Below, piece after piece: positions 1 to 6,959 of a stretch of 9,453 bases of DNA. The position numbers and the translations under genes were made by a program. The number at the start of each line of letters is the position of its first letter. Position 1 is the first letter of the stretch. The notes under the pieces are model-generated. The model ran no database searches and was not told the origin of the DNA. It saw only the letters and a program-made list of their open reading frames with translations. This stretch comes from an uncultured Haloferula sp. (GTDB taxonomy: Bacteria; Verrucomicrobiota; Verrucomicrobiae; Verrucomicrobiales; Akkermansiaceae), in NCBI GenBank assembly GCA_946885645.1, contig CAMPGU010000156.1:1-9453 (forward strand). Direction: 5' to 3'.

Positions 1-32
1 TGGTGGCGGAGATCGGGTGGTAGATCCTGTAT

Positions 33-62
33 GGACTGCTGCGACATGTCGCAGCTTTCGCT
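33..62 (+). repeat. Left terminal inverted repeat of the REPtron with outer REP palindrome
   Basis: The segment holds the perfect 18-nt palindrome GCTGCGACATGTCGCAGC at 38-55, preceded by GGACT and followed by TTTCGCT. Its reverse complement recurs at 775-804 with one mismatch (C59 here). Because the palindrome has no spacer, it can form a hairpin in single-stranded DNA with the central bases as loop. That is the kind of substrate Y1 transposases recognise. The GGAC just 5' of the hairpin is present on both flanks and could be a guide tetranucleotide comparable to GTAG in enterobacterial REPs. That last point is inference. Confidence 0.85.
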
Positions 63-94
63 GGGTGTGGGGGTGGAGAGGAATGTTGTCTCCG

Positions 95-112
95 CAGCCG
101 ACATGTCGGCTG
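95..112. repeat. Inner REP palindrome, left copy
   Basis: Perfect 18-nt palindrome CAGCCGACATGTCGGCTG. It shares the GACATGTC core with the outer palindromes, but its arms read GCC/GGC rather than TGC/GCA. Read on the minus strand, its surroundings align with the right inner copy beyond the palindrome: GGC two bases before the shared 16-nt core, and GG then GAC after it. The two inner copies are therefore also an inverted pair. It lies 37 nt past the stop codon of the transposase gene. Confidence 0.85.
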
Positions 113-149
113 TGCCGGGGAATTGCCTTGGAGATCAAATGTATCGGCT

Positions 150-680
150 TCAGAAATCGTCCTCTATCTGAAGACGATCGAGAGGAAATGATCGGACCGT
201 CTCCCGGAAGGCGGGGGAAGAGTTTCGCTCGAACCATGCGGCAGAGCACCAGGGATATTGGGCTGCACAGCGAACCAAGCCATGGTGAACGGGATTGTGA
301 ATAACGTAGTGGAGCCGGGCGAGGTGGGAGTTTTCGAAGGTCAAATGGGTGTCCCTGTAGTTGAACCAGATTTTCCTCCCCTCCACGCCGTCCTCACGAT
401 TGATCTCTTTCGAGGATAGCATGTGAACCTTTCCCAGAACCTTCGAGAGCGGGCGGCTTGAAACTGAGGATCGGATGATGAGGTGATAGTGGTTCGGGAA
501 CACCGCCCATGCGTCGGCCCTCCATGAGCCCTCCGCCAAGGTGCCAAGGAGGAGATTGGTGAGGAAATCCAAGCGACCGGCTCCTTCGAAGGAGCGATGC
601 TTCCGGTAGGTGGATGCGGTGACAAAATAAATGCCGGGCTCGTGGGTCCAATGAGGAGGAGCGTGGGGCCACGAATTCAT
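150..680 (-). CDS. REP-associated tyrosine transposase (Y1 / HUH family, RAYT)
   Basis: The 176-residue protein is a single-domain Y1 transposase (IS200-like, COG1943). It would nick and rejoin single-stranded DNA at hairpins through a 5'-phosphotyrosine link. The opening PPHWTHEPGIYFVTASTYRK (residues 8-27) is the usual N-terminus of the RAYT subgroup. The metal-binding HUH motif is NHYHLII, with His64 and His66. The catalytic tyrosine is Tyr125 in YVIHNPVHHGLV, the family's Y-x-x-x-N-P-V signature. All catalytic residues and a normal length are present, so the gene looks intact. The ATG at 678-680 fits the family start, although no good Shine-Dalgarno precedes it. It is the only gene between two inverted pairs of GACATGTC palindromes, which are its probable substrates. 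It lies downstream of fusA on the same strand but beyond that gene's terminator, so independent and probably weak expression is likely. Confidence 0.92.
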   Translation of the reverse strand: MNSWPHAPPHWTHEPGIYFVTASTYRKHRSFEGAGRLDFLTNLLLGTLAEGSWRADAWAVFPNHYHLIIRSSVSSRPLSKVLGKVHMLSSKEINREDGVEGRKIWFNYRDTHLTFENSHLARLHYVIHNPVHHGLVRCAAQYPWCSAAWFERNSSPAFRETVRSFPLDRLQIEDDF

Positions 681-723
681 CGAGCGGCGACATTAGGTGA
701 AGATCTGCCCGGAGATCAACCGG

Positions 724-745
724 CTTAGCCGACATGTCGGCTAAG
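724..745. repeat. Inner REP palindrome, right copy
   Basis: Perfect 22-nt palindrome whose central 20 bases are TTAGCCGACATGTCGGCTAA. The 16-nt core AGCCGACATGTCGGCT is identical to the left inner copy. The outermost arm pairs differ between the copies but stay complementary within each one, which suggests that hairpin formation rather than exact sequence is what is kept. It lies 43 nt upstream of the transposase start codon, so a cruciform or bound transposase here could affect transcription of the gene. That regulatory role is speculative. Confidence 0.85.
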
Positions 746-774
746 GGGACGGCACCGGGGTGGGGGATGGACGG

Positions 775-804
775 AGCAAAAGCTGCGACATGTCGCAGCA
801 GTCC
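775..804 (-). repeat. Right terminal inverted repeat of the REPtron with outer REP palindrome
   Basis: Inverted copy of 33-62, with the same perfect palindrome GCTGCGACATGTCGCAGC at 782-799 and the same GGACT on its outer side when read on the minus strand. The single difference from the left copy is at 778. A further AGCTGCGAG at 810-818 resembles one arm of this palindrome and could be a decayed half-site, or chance. The fusA terminator begins about 15 nt further on. Confidence 0.85.
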
Positions 805-818
805 AAAACAGCTGCGAG

Positions 819-858
819 CAAAATAAAAACCCCGCCGCCCTTTCGGACGACGGGGTTT
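819..858 (-). terminator. Intrinsic terminator of the EF-G gene
   Basis: On the minus strand, 858-845 and 840-827 form an uninterrupted 14-bp stem (12 Watson-Crick pairs and two U-G wobbles) closed by a GAAA tetraloop at 844-841. A U-rich run follows (UUUUUAUUUU, counting from inside the stem base). The hairpin starts 22 nt after the EF-G stop codon. This is a strong rho-independent terminator by shape, and it separates fusA from the transposase gene. Confidence 0.93.
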
Positions 859-880
859 GGGAATGAATCGGGAACCGCGC

Positions 881-2971
881 TTACTTCCGCTTGGCTTCTT
901 CGCGCTCCTTGGCCGCCTTGATCACCTCGTCGGAGACGTTCTTCGGGCAAGGGGCGTAGTGGCTGAACTCCATGGAGAACTGGCCGCGGCCGGAAGTCAT
1001 GGTGCGGAGGTCGCCGATGTAGCCGAACATCGCGGAGAGCGGTGCTTCGGCCTTCACCCGGACGCCGCCCGGGGTCGGTTCCTGGCCTTGGATCATGCCG
1101 CGGCGGCGGTTGAGGTCACCAATCACGTCGCCGACCTTTTCCTCCGGGGCGAAGACATCGAGCTTCATCATCGGCTCAAGGATCTGCGGCGCGCACTTCG
1201 GCATCGTCTGGCGATAGGCGGCCTTGGCGGCGATTTCGAAAGCGATGTTGCTGGAGTCCACCGCGTGGAAACCACCTTCGTTGAGCGTGACTTTGAAGTC
1301 CAAGCAAGGGTAGCCGGCAAGCGGTCCCTTATCGACGGAGGTTTTGAAGCCTTTATCGACGGCCGGGATGAATTCCTTCGGGATGCTGCCGCCGACGACC
1401 TTCGATTCGAAGATGAAGCCGGAGCCTGGCTCGCCGGGCTCGATGGTGTAATCGATCTTCGCGTACTGGCCGGAACCGCCGGACTGCTTCTTGTGGGTGT
1501 AGCTGTCGGTGACCGGCTTGGTGATGGTTTCACGGTAGGCGACCTGCGGGGCGCCGACGGTGACCTCCACCTTGTGGGTGCGCTTGAGGATGTCGATCTT
1601 GATGTCGAGGTGGAGCTCGCCCATGCCCTTGAGGATCATCTCATTGGTTTCCTCGTCGGTCTCGACGCGGAAGGACGGGTCCTCCTGGATCATCTTGCCG
1701 ATGGCGTTGGCCAGCTTCTCGGCGTTGGCCTTGTCCTTCGGCGCGACCGCGATGGAGATCACGGGATCCGGGAACACCATGGGCTCGAGGGTGGCGGGAT
1801 TCTTCTCGTCGCAGAGGGTGTGGCCGGTCTGGACGTTCTTGAGGCCGACCAGGGCGACGATGTCACCCGCTTGTGCGGACTCGACTTCGTTGCGGTCGTC
1901 CGCGTGCATCTCCACCATGCGGCTGACGCGCTCGGTCTTGCCGGTGAAGGAGTTCAAGATCGTGTCGCCCTTCCTGATGGTGCCCGAGTAGATGCGGGTG
2001 AAGGTGAGCGCGCCGAACTTGTCGTCCATGATCTTGAATGCGAGGCCGCGGAAAGGCGCCGCCGGATCGATGATGGCGAACTTGCCGGTTTCGTTGCCCT
2101 CGGCATCCACTTCCGGGAGCGGTTTGACGTCGGTCGGGTTCGGCAGGTAATCCACCACCGCGTCCAGGACGAGCTGGAGACCCTTGTTCTTGAAGGAGGA
2201 GCCGCAGTAGGTCGGGAAGAAAGCGAGGTCGATCGTGCCCTTGCGGATGCACTTCTTGATCGTGTCGATGTCCGGCTCCACGCCCTCGAGGTATTTCTCC
2301 ATCACCTCGTCGTCCTGTTCGACGGCGGTTTCGATGAGCGCGGCGCGGTATTCCTCGACCTTGTCCACCATGTCGGCGGGCACGTCGGTGATCTTGAAGT
2401 TTTCCGGTTGTCCGGATTCATCCCAGATGTGGGCCTTGCGGGTGAGGAGATCGACCACGCCGACGAAGTCGCTTTCGGTGCCGATCGGCAGGACCATCAC
2501 GAGCGGGCGGGCGCCGAGCACGCTCTTGATCTGGCCCACCACGCGGTAGAAGTCCGCGCCGAGGCGATCGAGCTTGTTGACGTAGATGACCCGGGAAACC
2601 TTGGAGTCGTTCGCGTAGCGCCAGTTGGTTTCGGACTGGGGCTCAACGCCGCCGGAACCGCAGAACACGCCGACGCCGCCGTCGAGCACCTTCAGGGAGC
2701 GATAGACCTCGATGGTGAAGTCCACGTGGCCGGGAGTGTCGATGACGTTGAACTGGTGGCCCTTCCAAAAGCAGGTGGTGGCGGCGGACTGGATGGTGAT
2801 GCCGCGCTCCGCTTCCTGTTCCATGAAGTCCATGGTGGACGCGCCGTCGTGCACCTCACCGATCTTGTGGATCTTGCCGGTCAGCTTGAGAATACGCTCC
2901 GTGGTGGTCGTCTTCCCCGCATCCACGTGAGCGAAAATGCCAATGTTGCGGTATTTGGTGAGGTCCTTCAT
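881..2971 (-). CDS. fusA: Translation elongation factor G (EF-G)
   Basis: EF-G is the cytoplasmic GTPase that drives tRNA-mRNA translocation on the ribosome and, with RRF, helps recycle ribosomes. The 696-residue length is normal. The G domain carries the P-loop AHVDAGKT (14-21), switch I RGIT (56-59), DTPGH (78-82), NKLD (132-135) and a GSS G5 motif. Domain IV keeps the conserved [13 protein letters not shown] stretch and domain V the GDLNRRRG and [14 protein letters not shown] signatures. The start at [11 protein letters not shown] is the standard EF-G start. A weak AAGAG lies a few bases upstream. The gene ends in a strong terminator and is divergent from the ABC gene, so it is its own transcription unit. 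No rpsL, rpsG or tuf lies beside it, unlike the classical str operon. Wording such as [14 protein letters not shown] in the G domain recalls EF-G paralogues of the FusA2 type. Whether it is the only EF-G or a second copy cannot be decided here. Confidence 0.95.
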   Translation of the reverse strand: MKDLTKYRNIGIFAHVDAGKTTTTERILKLTGKIHKIGEVHDGASTMDFMEQEAERGITIQSAATTCFWKGHQFNVIDTPGHVDFTIEVYRSLKVLDGGVGVFCGSGGVEPQSETNWRYANDSKVSRVIYVNKLDRLGADFYRVVGQIKSVLGARPLVMVLPIGTESDFVGVVDLLTRKAHIWDESGQPENFKITDVPADMVDKVEEYRAALIETAVEQDDEVMEKYLEGVEPDIDTIKKCIRKGTIDLAFFPTYCGSSFKNKGLQLVLDAVVDYLPNPTDVKPLPEVDAEGNETGKFAIIDPAAPFRGLAFKIMDDKFGALTFTRIYSGTIRKGDTILNSFTGKTERVSRMVEMHADDRNEVESAQAGDIVALVGLKNVQTGHTLCDEKNPATLEPMVFPDPVISIAVAPKDKANAEKLANAIGKMIQEDPSFRVETDEETNEMILKGMGELHLDIKIDILKRTHKVEVTVGAPQVAYRETITKPVTDSYTHKKQSGGSGQYAKIDYTIEPGEPGSGFIFESKVVGGSIPKEFIPAVDKGFKTSVDKGPLAGYPCLDFKVTLNEGGFHAVDSSNIAFEIAAKAAYRQTMPKCAPQILEPMMKLDVFAPEEKVGDVIGDLNRRRGMIQGQEPTPGGVRVKAEAPLSAMFGYIGDLRTMTSGRGQFSMEFSHYAPCPKNVSDEVIKAAKEREEAKRK

Positions 2972-3083
2972 GCTCTTGAGTGTAATGCGTTTGGGGCCGG
3001 CGCGGCGCGTCGGGGCGAACTCCTTAGTCGCCCGGCGGCAAATGGCAACCCCGGACTCGCGGATTCTCCGCCTCTTTTGCCCC

Positions 3084-3111
3084 GATTTCCCGTCTGGACG
3101 GCGGGAAAATC
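3084..3111 (+). repeat. Imperfect inverted repeat just upstream of the ABC ATPase start codon
   Basis: GATTTCCCGTC (3084-3094) pairs with GGCGGGAAAATC (3100-3111) around a 5-nt loop. The stem has nine consecutive pairs including one wobble, then one bulged A and two more pairs. It ends 6 nt before the ATG at 3118, inside the 146-nt region between the divergent fusA and ABC genes. As RNA it would cover the ribosome entry region of the ABC gene; as DNA it could be an operator. No experimental or family support exists for either role. It has no U-tract, so it is not a terminator for plus-strand transcripts. Confidence 0.4.
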
Positions 3112-3117
3112 CGCACG

Positions 3118-3867
3118 ATGCTCCGGCGCGTGGCCGAGGTGATTCTGGAAATCGACGGGGTGATCAAACGATTCGAGGATTTCACGGCCGTGGACGGGGT
3201 TTCGTTCAAGGTGCACGCCGGAGAGACGGTGGGCCTGCTGGGGGTGAACGGCGCGGGCAAGACCACGCTGATGAACATGATCCTGGGCCTTACCACGCCC
3301 AGCGGCGGCGCGATCCGGGCCTTCGGGATGGATCTCCAGAAACACCGGCTGGAAATCCTCCAGCGTTCGAATTTCTGCACCACCTACGCCACGCTCCCGG
3401 GTAACCTGAAGGTGCGGGCGAATCTGGAGATCTTCGCCCGCCTGTATTCCGTGGCCAAACCGAAGCAGAAGGTCGCAGAGCTGCTGGAACTGCTGGAGAT
3501 CACCAAGCTGGCGGAAAAATCGACGGGTCAACTCAGTGCGGGCGAGTCCACCCGGGTGAACCTGGCGAAGGCGCTTCTCAACGACCCCGATCTGCTGCTG
3601 CTCGACGAGCCGACCGCCTCGCTGGACCCGGATATCGCGGACAAGGTTCGCAAGCTCGTCCGCCATGTCCAGCGGACCCGTCACCCGGCGATCCTCTACA
3701 CCTCCCATAACATGCGGGACATTGAGGAAGTCTGCGACCGTGTGCTTTTCCTCCACGCGGGGAAGATTCTGGCGGCGGGAACGCCGGGCGAGATCACGAA
3801 GCACTTCCAAGAGGACGATCTGGAGAACGTTTTCATCAAGATCGCCCGCTCGGGAGACGTGAAGTAG
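3118..3867 (+). CDS. ABC transporter ATP-binding protein (ABC-2 type exporter class), orphan in this window
   Basis: A single 249-residue nucleotide-binding domain that would power an exporter at the cytoplasmic face of the inner membrane. Motifs in order are Walker A GVNGAGKT (42-49), signature LSAGE (139-143) in place of the usual LSGGQ, Walker B LLLLDE (159-164), D-loop SLD (168-170) and H-loop His197 in TSHNM. The arrangement resembles ATPases of ABC-2 type drug or polysaccharide exporters. At the Q-loop, aligning TLPGNLKV with the usual LYPHLTV puts Thr89 where glutamine is expected. The ATG at 3118 has only a distant GGCGGG upstream. GTG codons at 3130 and 3139 are alternatives that would still keep the whole domain. 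No permease is encoded next to it: upstream is divergent fusA and 97 nt downstream is a membrane protein of another kind. The substrate is unknown. Confidence 0.9.
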   Translation: MLRRVAEVILEIDGVIKRFEDFTAVDGVSFKVHAGETVGLLGVNGAGKTTLMNMILGLTTPSGGAIRAFGMDLQKHRLEILQRSNFCTTYATLPGNLKVRANLEIFARLYSVAKPKQKVAELLELLEITKLAEKSTGQLSAGESTRVNLAKALLNDPDLLLLDEPTASLDPDIADKVRKLVRHVQRTRHPAILYTSHNMRDIEEVCDRVLFLHAGKILAAGTPGEITKHFQEDDLENVFIKIARSGDVK

Positions 3868-3964
3868 ATCCTTTCCGCCGGCCGGAGCGGGCTTCGGGAA
3901 CGGGAAATTCACCGATTTTTCGCATCGCCGGAGCCGCCGGAGGGTTTATGCTTGCAGCCGCATC

Positions 3965-5317
3965 ATGCAAACTTCCTCCGAGAAGCTCCGCGAGGCGTGG
4001 GCCCGCCAAGCAGCCGCCGTGGCCCGCAAGGTAAATCTGGCCTGGTGGATCGAGACACTCTCCGTGCCGCTGGTCGTCACGGGATTGATCGGTGCCTGCG
4101 TGCTCCTGCTCGTCCGCCGGGAGCTTCCGGCATCCCAGCCGTGGGTGCTGTGGTCGTCCGCCGGGGGTGCCGTGGCGCTGCTGGCAGGGATCGCGTGGCT
4201 GGCCGCCCGGCGGCGCTTTGAAAAGCCGGAGCAGTCGATGGTGCGGATCGAGGCGGCGATGCGGCTGCGGAACGGCTTGTCCGCGGCGCGGGCCGGAGTC
4301 GCCCCGTGGCCGGAACTGCCGCCGCAGGTGGATGCCGGGGTGGATTGGCACTGGCAGCGCGTGCTGGTGCCGCCGCTGGCTGCGATTTCTTTTCTGGCCG
4401 CAGGGCTTCTGATCCCCGTTTCCGCCCGGAGCACGGGCGGAGAGCACCTGGATCAGCCGCTGGCGTGGGATAACCTGGAAGCGGATCTCGAGCGGCTGGG
4501 GCAGGAGGAGGTCATCGACGAGACCTATCTGGAGGAGATGCGGAAGAAGCTGGAGGATCTCCGCGCGCAGGAAGAGGAAGAGTGGTTCAGCCATTCCTCC
4601 CTGGAAGCCACGGATAACCTGAAAAAGGAGCATGCGGCGCAGGTGGAAAAGCTGGAGCGCGAGCTGGGCCGGGCCGGGAAGGCGCTGGATAGCTTGGAAA
4701 AGAACGCGGGCGGAATGACTCCCGCAGAGAAGGATCACCTGCTCAACCAATTCGACCAGGCGCTCCAAGGGCTGCAGAACGGTGCCCTGAAGCCGAACGC
4801 GGACCTGCTGAAGCAATTGAAGCAGCTCGATCCCAATCACCTCGGCCAGCTCGACCCGCAGCAGCTGCAGCAGTTGAAGGATAACATGAAAAAGGCCTGC
4901 CAAGCCTGCAAGGATTGCCAGGGCGGTGGCGGGCAGGGCGATGAGTGGCTGGATGAATTGTTGAACGGCGACGGCAAGGGGAACGGCCAGGGCGAAGGCG
5001 AGGGCCAAGGAAAGGAGGGGGAGGGACCCGGCAGAGGCGGGGTGAGCCGCGGCCCCGGACATTCTCCGGGCGTGCTCGGCAAGGAGGGCGACAAGGTGGA
5101 CATCGGCGGCCTCGAAGGCCTCGAGTCAAAAGATCTCTCCCGTTCGCTCCCCGGCGACCTGCTCCAGCTTCAGGACGGCGAGCACGACGTGGACAAGACC
5201 GCCATCGGCCCGCGCGCGGGCGGTGCCGCCGGTGCCACCGGTGCCGGAGGGGACCGGGTGTGGAAGGATGCGCTGGATCCCGACGAGCAAAAGGCGCTGA
5301 AGAAATTCTTCGAGTAA
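3965..5317 (+). CDS. Membrane protein with coiled-coil and Gly-rich acidic C-terminal region, function unknown
   Basis: The 450-residue protein has three hydrophobic segments at about 31-50, 60-81 and 133-153. A long charged, Glu/Lys/Leu-rich stretch follows (about 165-310), probably helical or coiled-coil and probably on one side of the inner membrane. A CxxCxxC triplet (Cys312, 315, 318) leads into a Gly/Gln/Glu-rich low-complexity stretch (319-370), another Gly/Ala run (418-429) and a compact end, VWKDALDPDEQKALKKFFE. Similar layouts occur in large uncharacterised membrane proteins near MoxR and vWA-type gene clusters of Planctomycetes and Verrucomicrobia. I infer a distant relation at most, because none of those partners is in the window. 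The ATG at 3965 lacks a good Shine-Dalgarno. A GGAGGG at 3939-3944 precedes an out-of-frame ATG at 3948. Codon use and GC content resemble the neighbours. Confidence 0.8.
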   Translation: MQTSSEKLREAWARQAAAVARKVNLAWWIETLSVPLVVTGLIGACVLLLVRRELPASQPWVLWSSAGGAVALLAGIAWLAARRRFEKPEQSMVRIEAAMRLRNGLSAARAGVAPWPELPPQVDAGVDWHWQRVLVPPLAAISFLAAGLLIPVSARSTGGEHLDQPLAWDNLEADLERLGQEEVIDETYLEEMRKKLEDLRAQEEEEWFSHSSLEATDNLKKEHAAQVEKLERELGRAGKALDSLEKNAGGMTPAEKDHLLNQFDQALQGLQNGALKPNADLLKQLKQLDPNHLGQLDPQQLQQLKDNMKKACQACKDCQGGGGQGDEWLDELLNGDGKGNGQGEGEGQGKEGEGPGRGGVSRGPGHSPGVLGKEGDKVDIGGLEGLESKDLSRSLPGDLLQLQDGEHDVDKTAIGPRAGGAAGATGAGGDRVWKDALDPDEQKALKKFFE

Positions 5318-5334
5318 AGGGGCGGCCTGTCGCC

Positions 5335-6864
5335 TTATTCCTGAGGAGTAGGGGCGGGGGCCGCGGGAGAGGGCGGTGCCGGAGAGTTAGCCGCGGATGG
5401 GAGCACCGGCGGCGGGGTCGCATCGGGCAGGAGATTTTGCCAACGGTGGAGTTCCGCGCCCTCGCCGAGGCCGCCGCATTCCTTCAGGAGTTCCTCGCAT
5501 CGCACGCGCCATTTCTCGTAATCCGGCGGTCCCTTGGTCTCCTCCCGCGAGCCGGGGAATACGAGGTAGGTGACGACGAGGTCGGACTCCGGACGGCTGT
5601 AAGGAGATGCACGCGGGTTGATCTCCTTCGCCATCCTTAGCGACGCCTCACCCACCTTGAAGGTCGGCCCTCCGTCCCCGACGATCGCCGGATAGAGCTT
5701 CTTCCCGTGGACCACCACGGCGTAATCGCCCACCTTCGGCGCGAAGGGATCCCCCGAGGTGAGCAAGTTGACCGGAATCACGATAAAAGGATCGTATTCC
5801 GCAATCAGGAAACTGCGGCTCTTCATGTCCTCGATGCCGCGCTTGAGATACTTGAGCCGGTCACGCAGCCATTTCCTCCGCTCGGCGGTGGTGGCCGGAT
5901 CGGCGAGCTCCTTGTTCGCATTGGCGATCCGCTTTTCCCATCCGGCGACCATCGGGTTCGGCGTCGCGGTCTTCTTCGGCCAGCCGTAGCTGGTGAAGGG
6001 CTGATAGTGGGTGGAATTGATGATCGCGTCCGGCATCGTTGCCAGGCGGTCGCCGTCCGAGCCGTCGGAAACGACGTCCATCTCCCCCTGGAGCAGGAAA
6101 ACCTTTCGCCCGGTCTGCGGGTGCCGGAGATTGAGGATCGTTTCGCAATCGTAGTAATTGTGCTTGGTCAGGAGCTCGTTCAGCCGGGTGGCGTCGCGCT
6201 TCAGGCGCTCCGTCTTGTTTTCATAGAGCGCGAAGAACCAGCGGGAGACTTCCGCCTTCTCCAGCATCGCCGGGAGGCCCGGCAGGAGTTCAGAGAGCCG
6301 GGGATTGACGGTCTGGAGCTGGTCGAGGGTCTTCGATGGCTCGGGGACCCGGATCTTGAGGGTGTATTCGGCCGCGTAGGATTCGCCGTCCTTGCGCTCC
6401 CGCGAGGCGATGCCGCCCTTTTCCACCTTCACCTCCGTCTTGAAAGGGATGCCGGAGCGCAAGGTGCGGACGTCCCCGCCGCTCCGCGCGGTGTGCTCGG
6501 AGAGCGGCGGTTCCGGCTGGACGGCCGTCTCCGCTGCCAGGCGTTTGGCGGATTCCTCGAGCTCTTTCCTCAGGGCGTCCCGCTCGCGCTGGTGCTCCGC
6601 CTGCATCTCCTCCAATTCCTCCCGGTGGCGGGATTCAAGCTGCCGCTGGAGATCCTCCGCTTCTGCGTTTCTAACCGCGGGCGGCGGGGAAGGCTGGAGG
6701 AGACTCTTCACGCCGCGCAGGATCTTCTCGCCCGGAGGGGTGAAAACAATCACGGCTCCGGCCACGGCGATGGCGAAGAAGCCGGCGCGCAGCCAAGGGA
6801 AGCCGCCTCTTTTCTGGCTTCTCCCGCGAACTCCCTCGATGTGATCCGGATCACCCTCGCTCAT
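5335..6864 (-). CDS. Membrane-anchored glycoside hydrolase family 75-like protein (chitosanase-like)
   Basis: The 509-residue protein starts with a charged N-terminus and one transmembrane anchor at about 23-43. A coiled-coil stalk rich in Glu, Gln and Arg follows (about 66-112), then a linker, a C-terminal catalytic-type domain (about 235-440) and a Pro/Ala-rich tail (482-509). The domain shows the GH75 pattern: an acidic [11 protein letters not shown] turn (263-273), a FIVIP strand (360-364), [19 protein letters not shown] (379-397), then [10 protein letters not shown] (403-412) and VTYLVFPGS (431-439). GH75 enzymes are endo-chitosanases using an Asp/Glu pair. By position Asp397 and Glu406 are the candidates, which is inference. 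The anchor suggests the domain faces the periplasm or cell surface. It converges with the upstream 450-residue gene, leaving 17 nt between stop codons and no convincing terminator. No Shine-Dalgarno precedes the ATG. Activity on chitosan is unproven, and a cell-wall or other glycan substrate is possible. Confidence 0.7.
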   Translation of the reverse strand: MSEGDPDHIEGVRGRSQKRGGFPWLRAGFFAIAVAGAVIVFTPPGEKILRGVKSLLQPSPPPAVRNAEAEDLQRQLESRHREELEEMQAEHQRERDALRKELEESAKRLAAETAVQPEPPLSEHTARSGGDVRTLRSGIPFKTEVKVEKGGIASRERKDGESYAAEYTLKIRVPEPSKTLDQLQTVNPRLSELLPGLPAMLEKAEVSRWFFALYENKTERLKRDATRLNELLTKHNYYDCETILNLRHPQTGRKVFLLQGEMDVVSDGSDGDRLATMPDAIINSTHYQPFTSYGWPKKTATPNPMVAGWEKRIANANKELADPATTAERRKWLRDRLKYLKRGIEDMKSRSFLIAEYDPFIVIPVNLLTSGDPFAPKVGDYAVVVHGKKLYPAIVGDGGPTFKVGEASLRMAKEINPRASPYSRPESDLVVTYLVFPGSREETKGPPDYEKWRVRCEELLKECGGLGEGAELHRWQNLLPDATPPPVLPSAANSPAPPSPAAPAPTPQE

Positions 6865-6959
6865 GTGGAAACGACACTATCCGCAGCATCGCCGGGTTTC
6901 CAAGGGCGAAGGATCGGTAACTTGCGAAGGTAGCCTGGCTGCGTCCATCGGCCGCGGGG

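Larger units (their letters stand above)
33..804 (-). mobile_element. REPtron-like element: RAYT transposase framed by nested inverted REP palindromes
   Basis: A single transposase gene (150-680) is bracketed symmetrically by two palindromes on each side. From outside in, the order is outer type (38-55), inner type (95-112), gene, inner type (724-745), outer type (782-799). Centre-to-centre spacing between outer and inner palindromes is 57 nt on the left and 56 nt on the right. Positions 33-62 and 775-804 are inverted copies of each other with 29 of 30 bases matching, and I use them as the element limits. This is the arrangement known for REP-associated tyrosine transposases, where inverted REPs flank the gene that is thought to act on them. 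No target-site duplication is seen, as expected for HUH enzymes. The boundaries are inferred from the repeats. Other copies in the genome cannot be assessed here. Confidence 0.8.

Noticed and set aside
1..23. Possible 3' end of an upstream plus-strand gene (stop TAG at 21-23 in the third frame)
   Set aside because: Only six sense codons are visible, so nothing separates it from chance.
857..3142. A 761-codon open frame on the plus strand opposite fusA
   Set aside because: It is the antisense shadow of a well-conserved EF-G gene in GC-rich DNA. The translation is a monotonous Val/Asp/Leu/His-rich sequence with no recognisable domain, and it runs through the fusA terminator.
5318..5337. Small hairpin between the convergent stop codons as a shared terminator
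   Set aside because: The stem is about six pairs with two wobbles and no real U-tract on either strand, too weak to call.
5707..6933. A 408-codon plus-strand open frame opposite the GH75-like gene
   Set aside because: Its composition (Arg/Gly/Leu/Val-rich, no motif) is typical of an antisense shadow, whereas the minus-strand product has a membrane anchor, a coiled coil and a recognisable domain.
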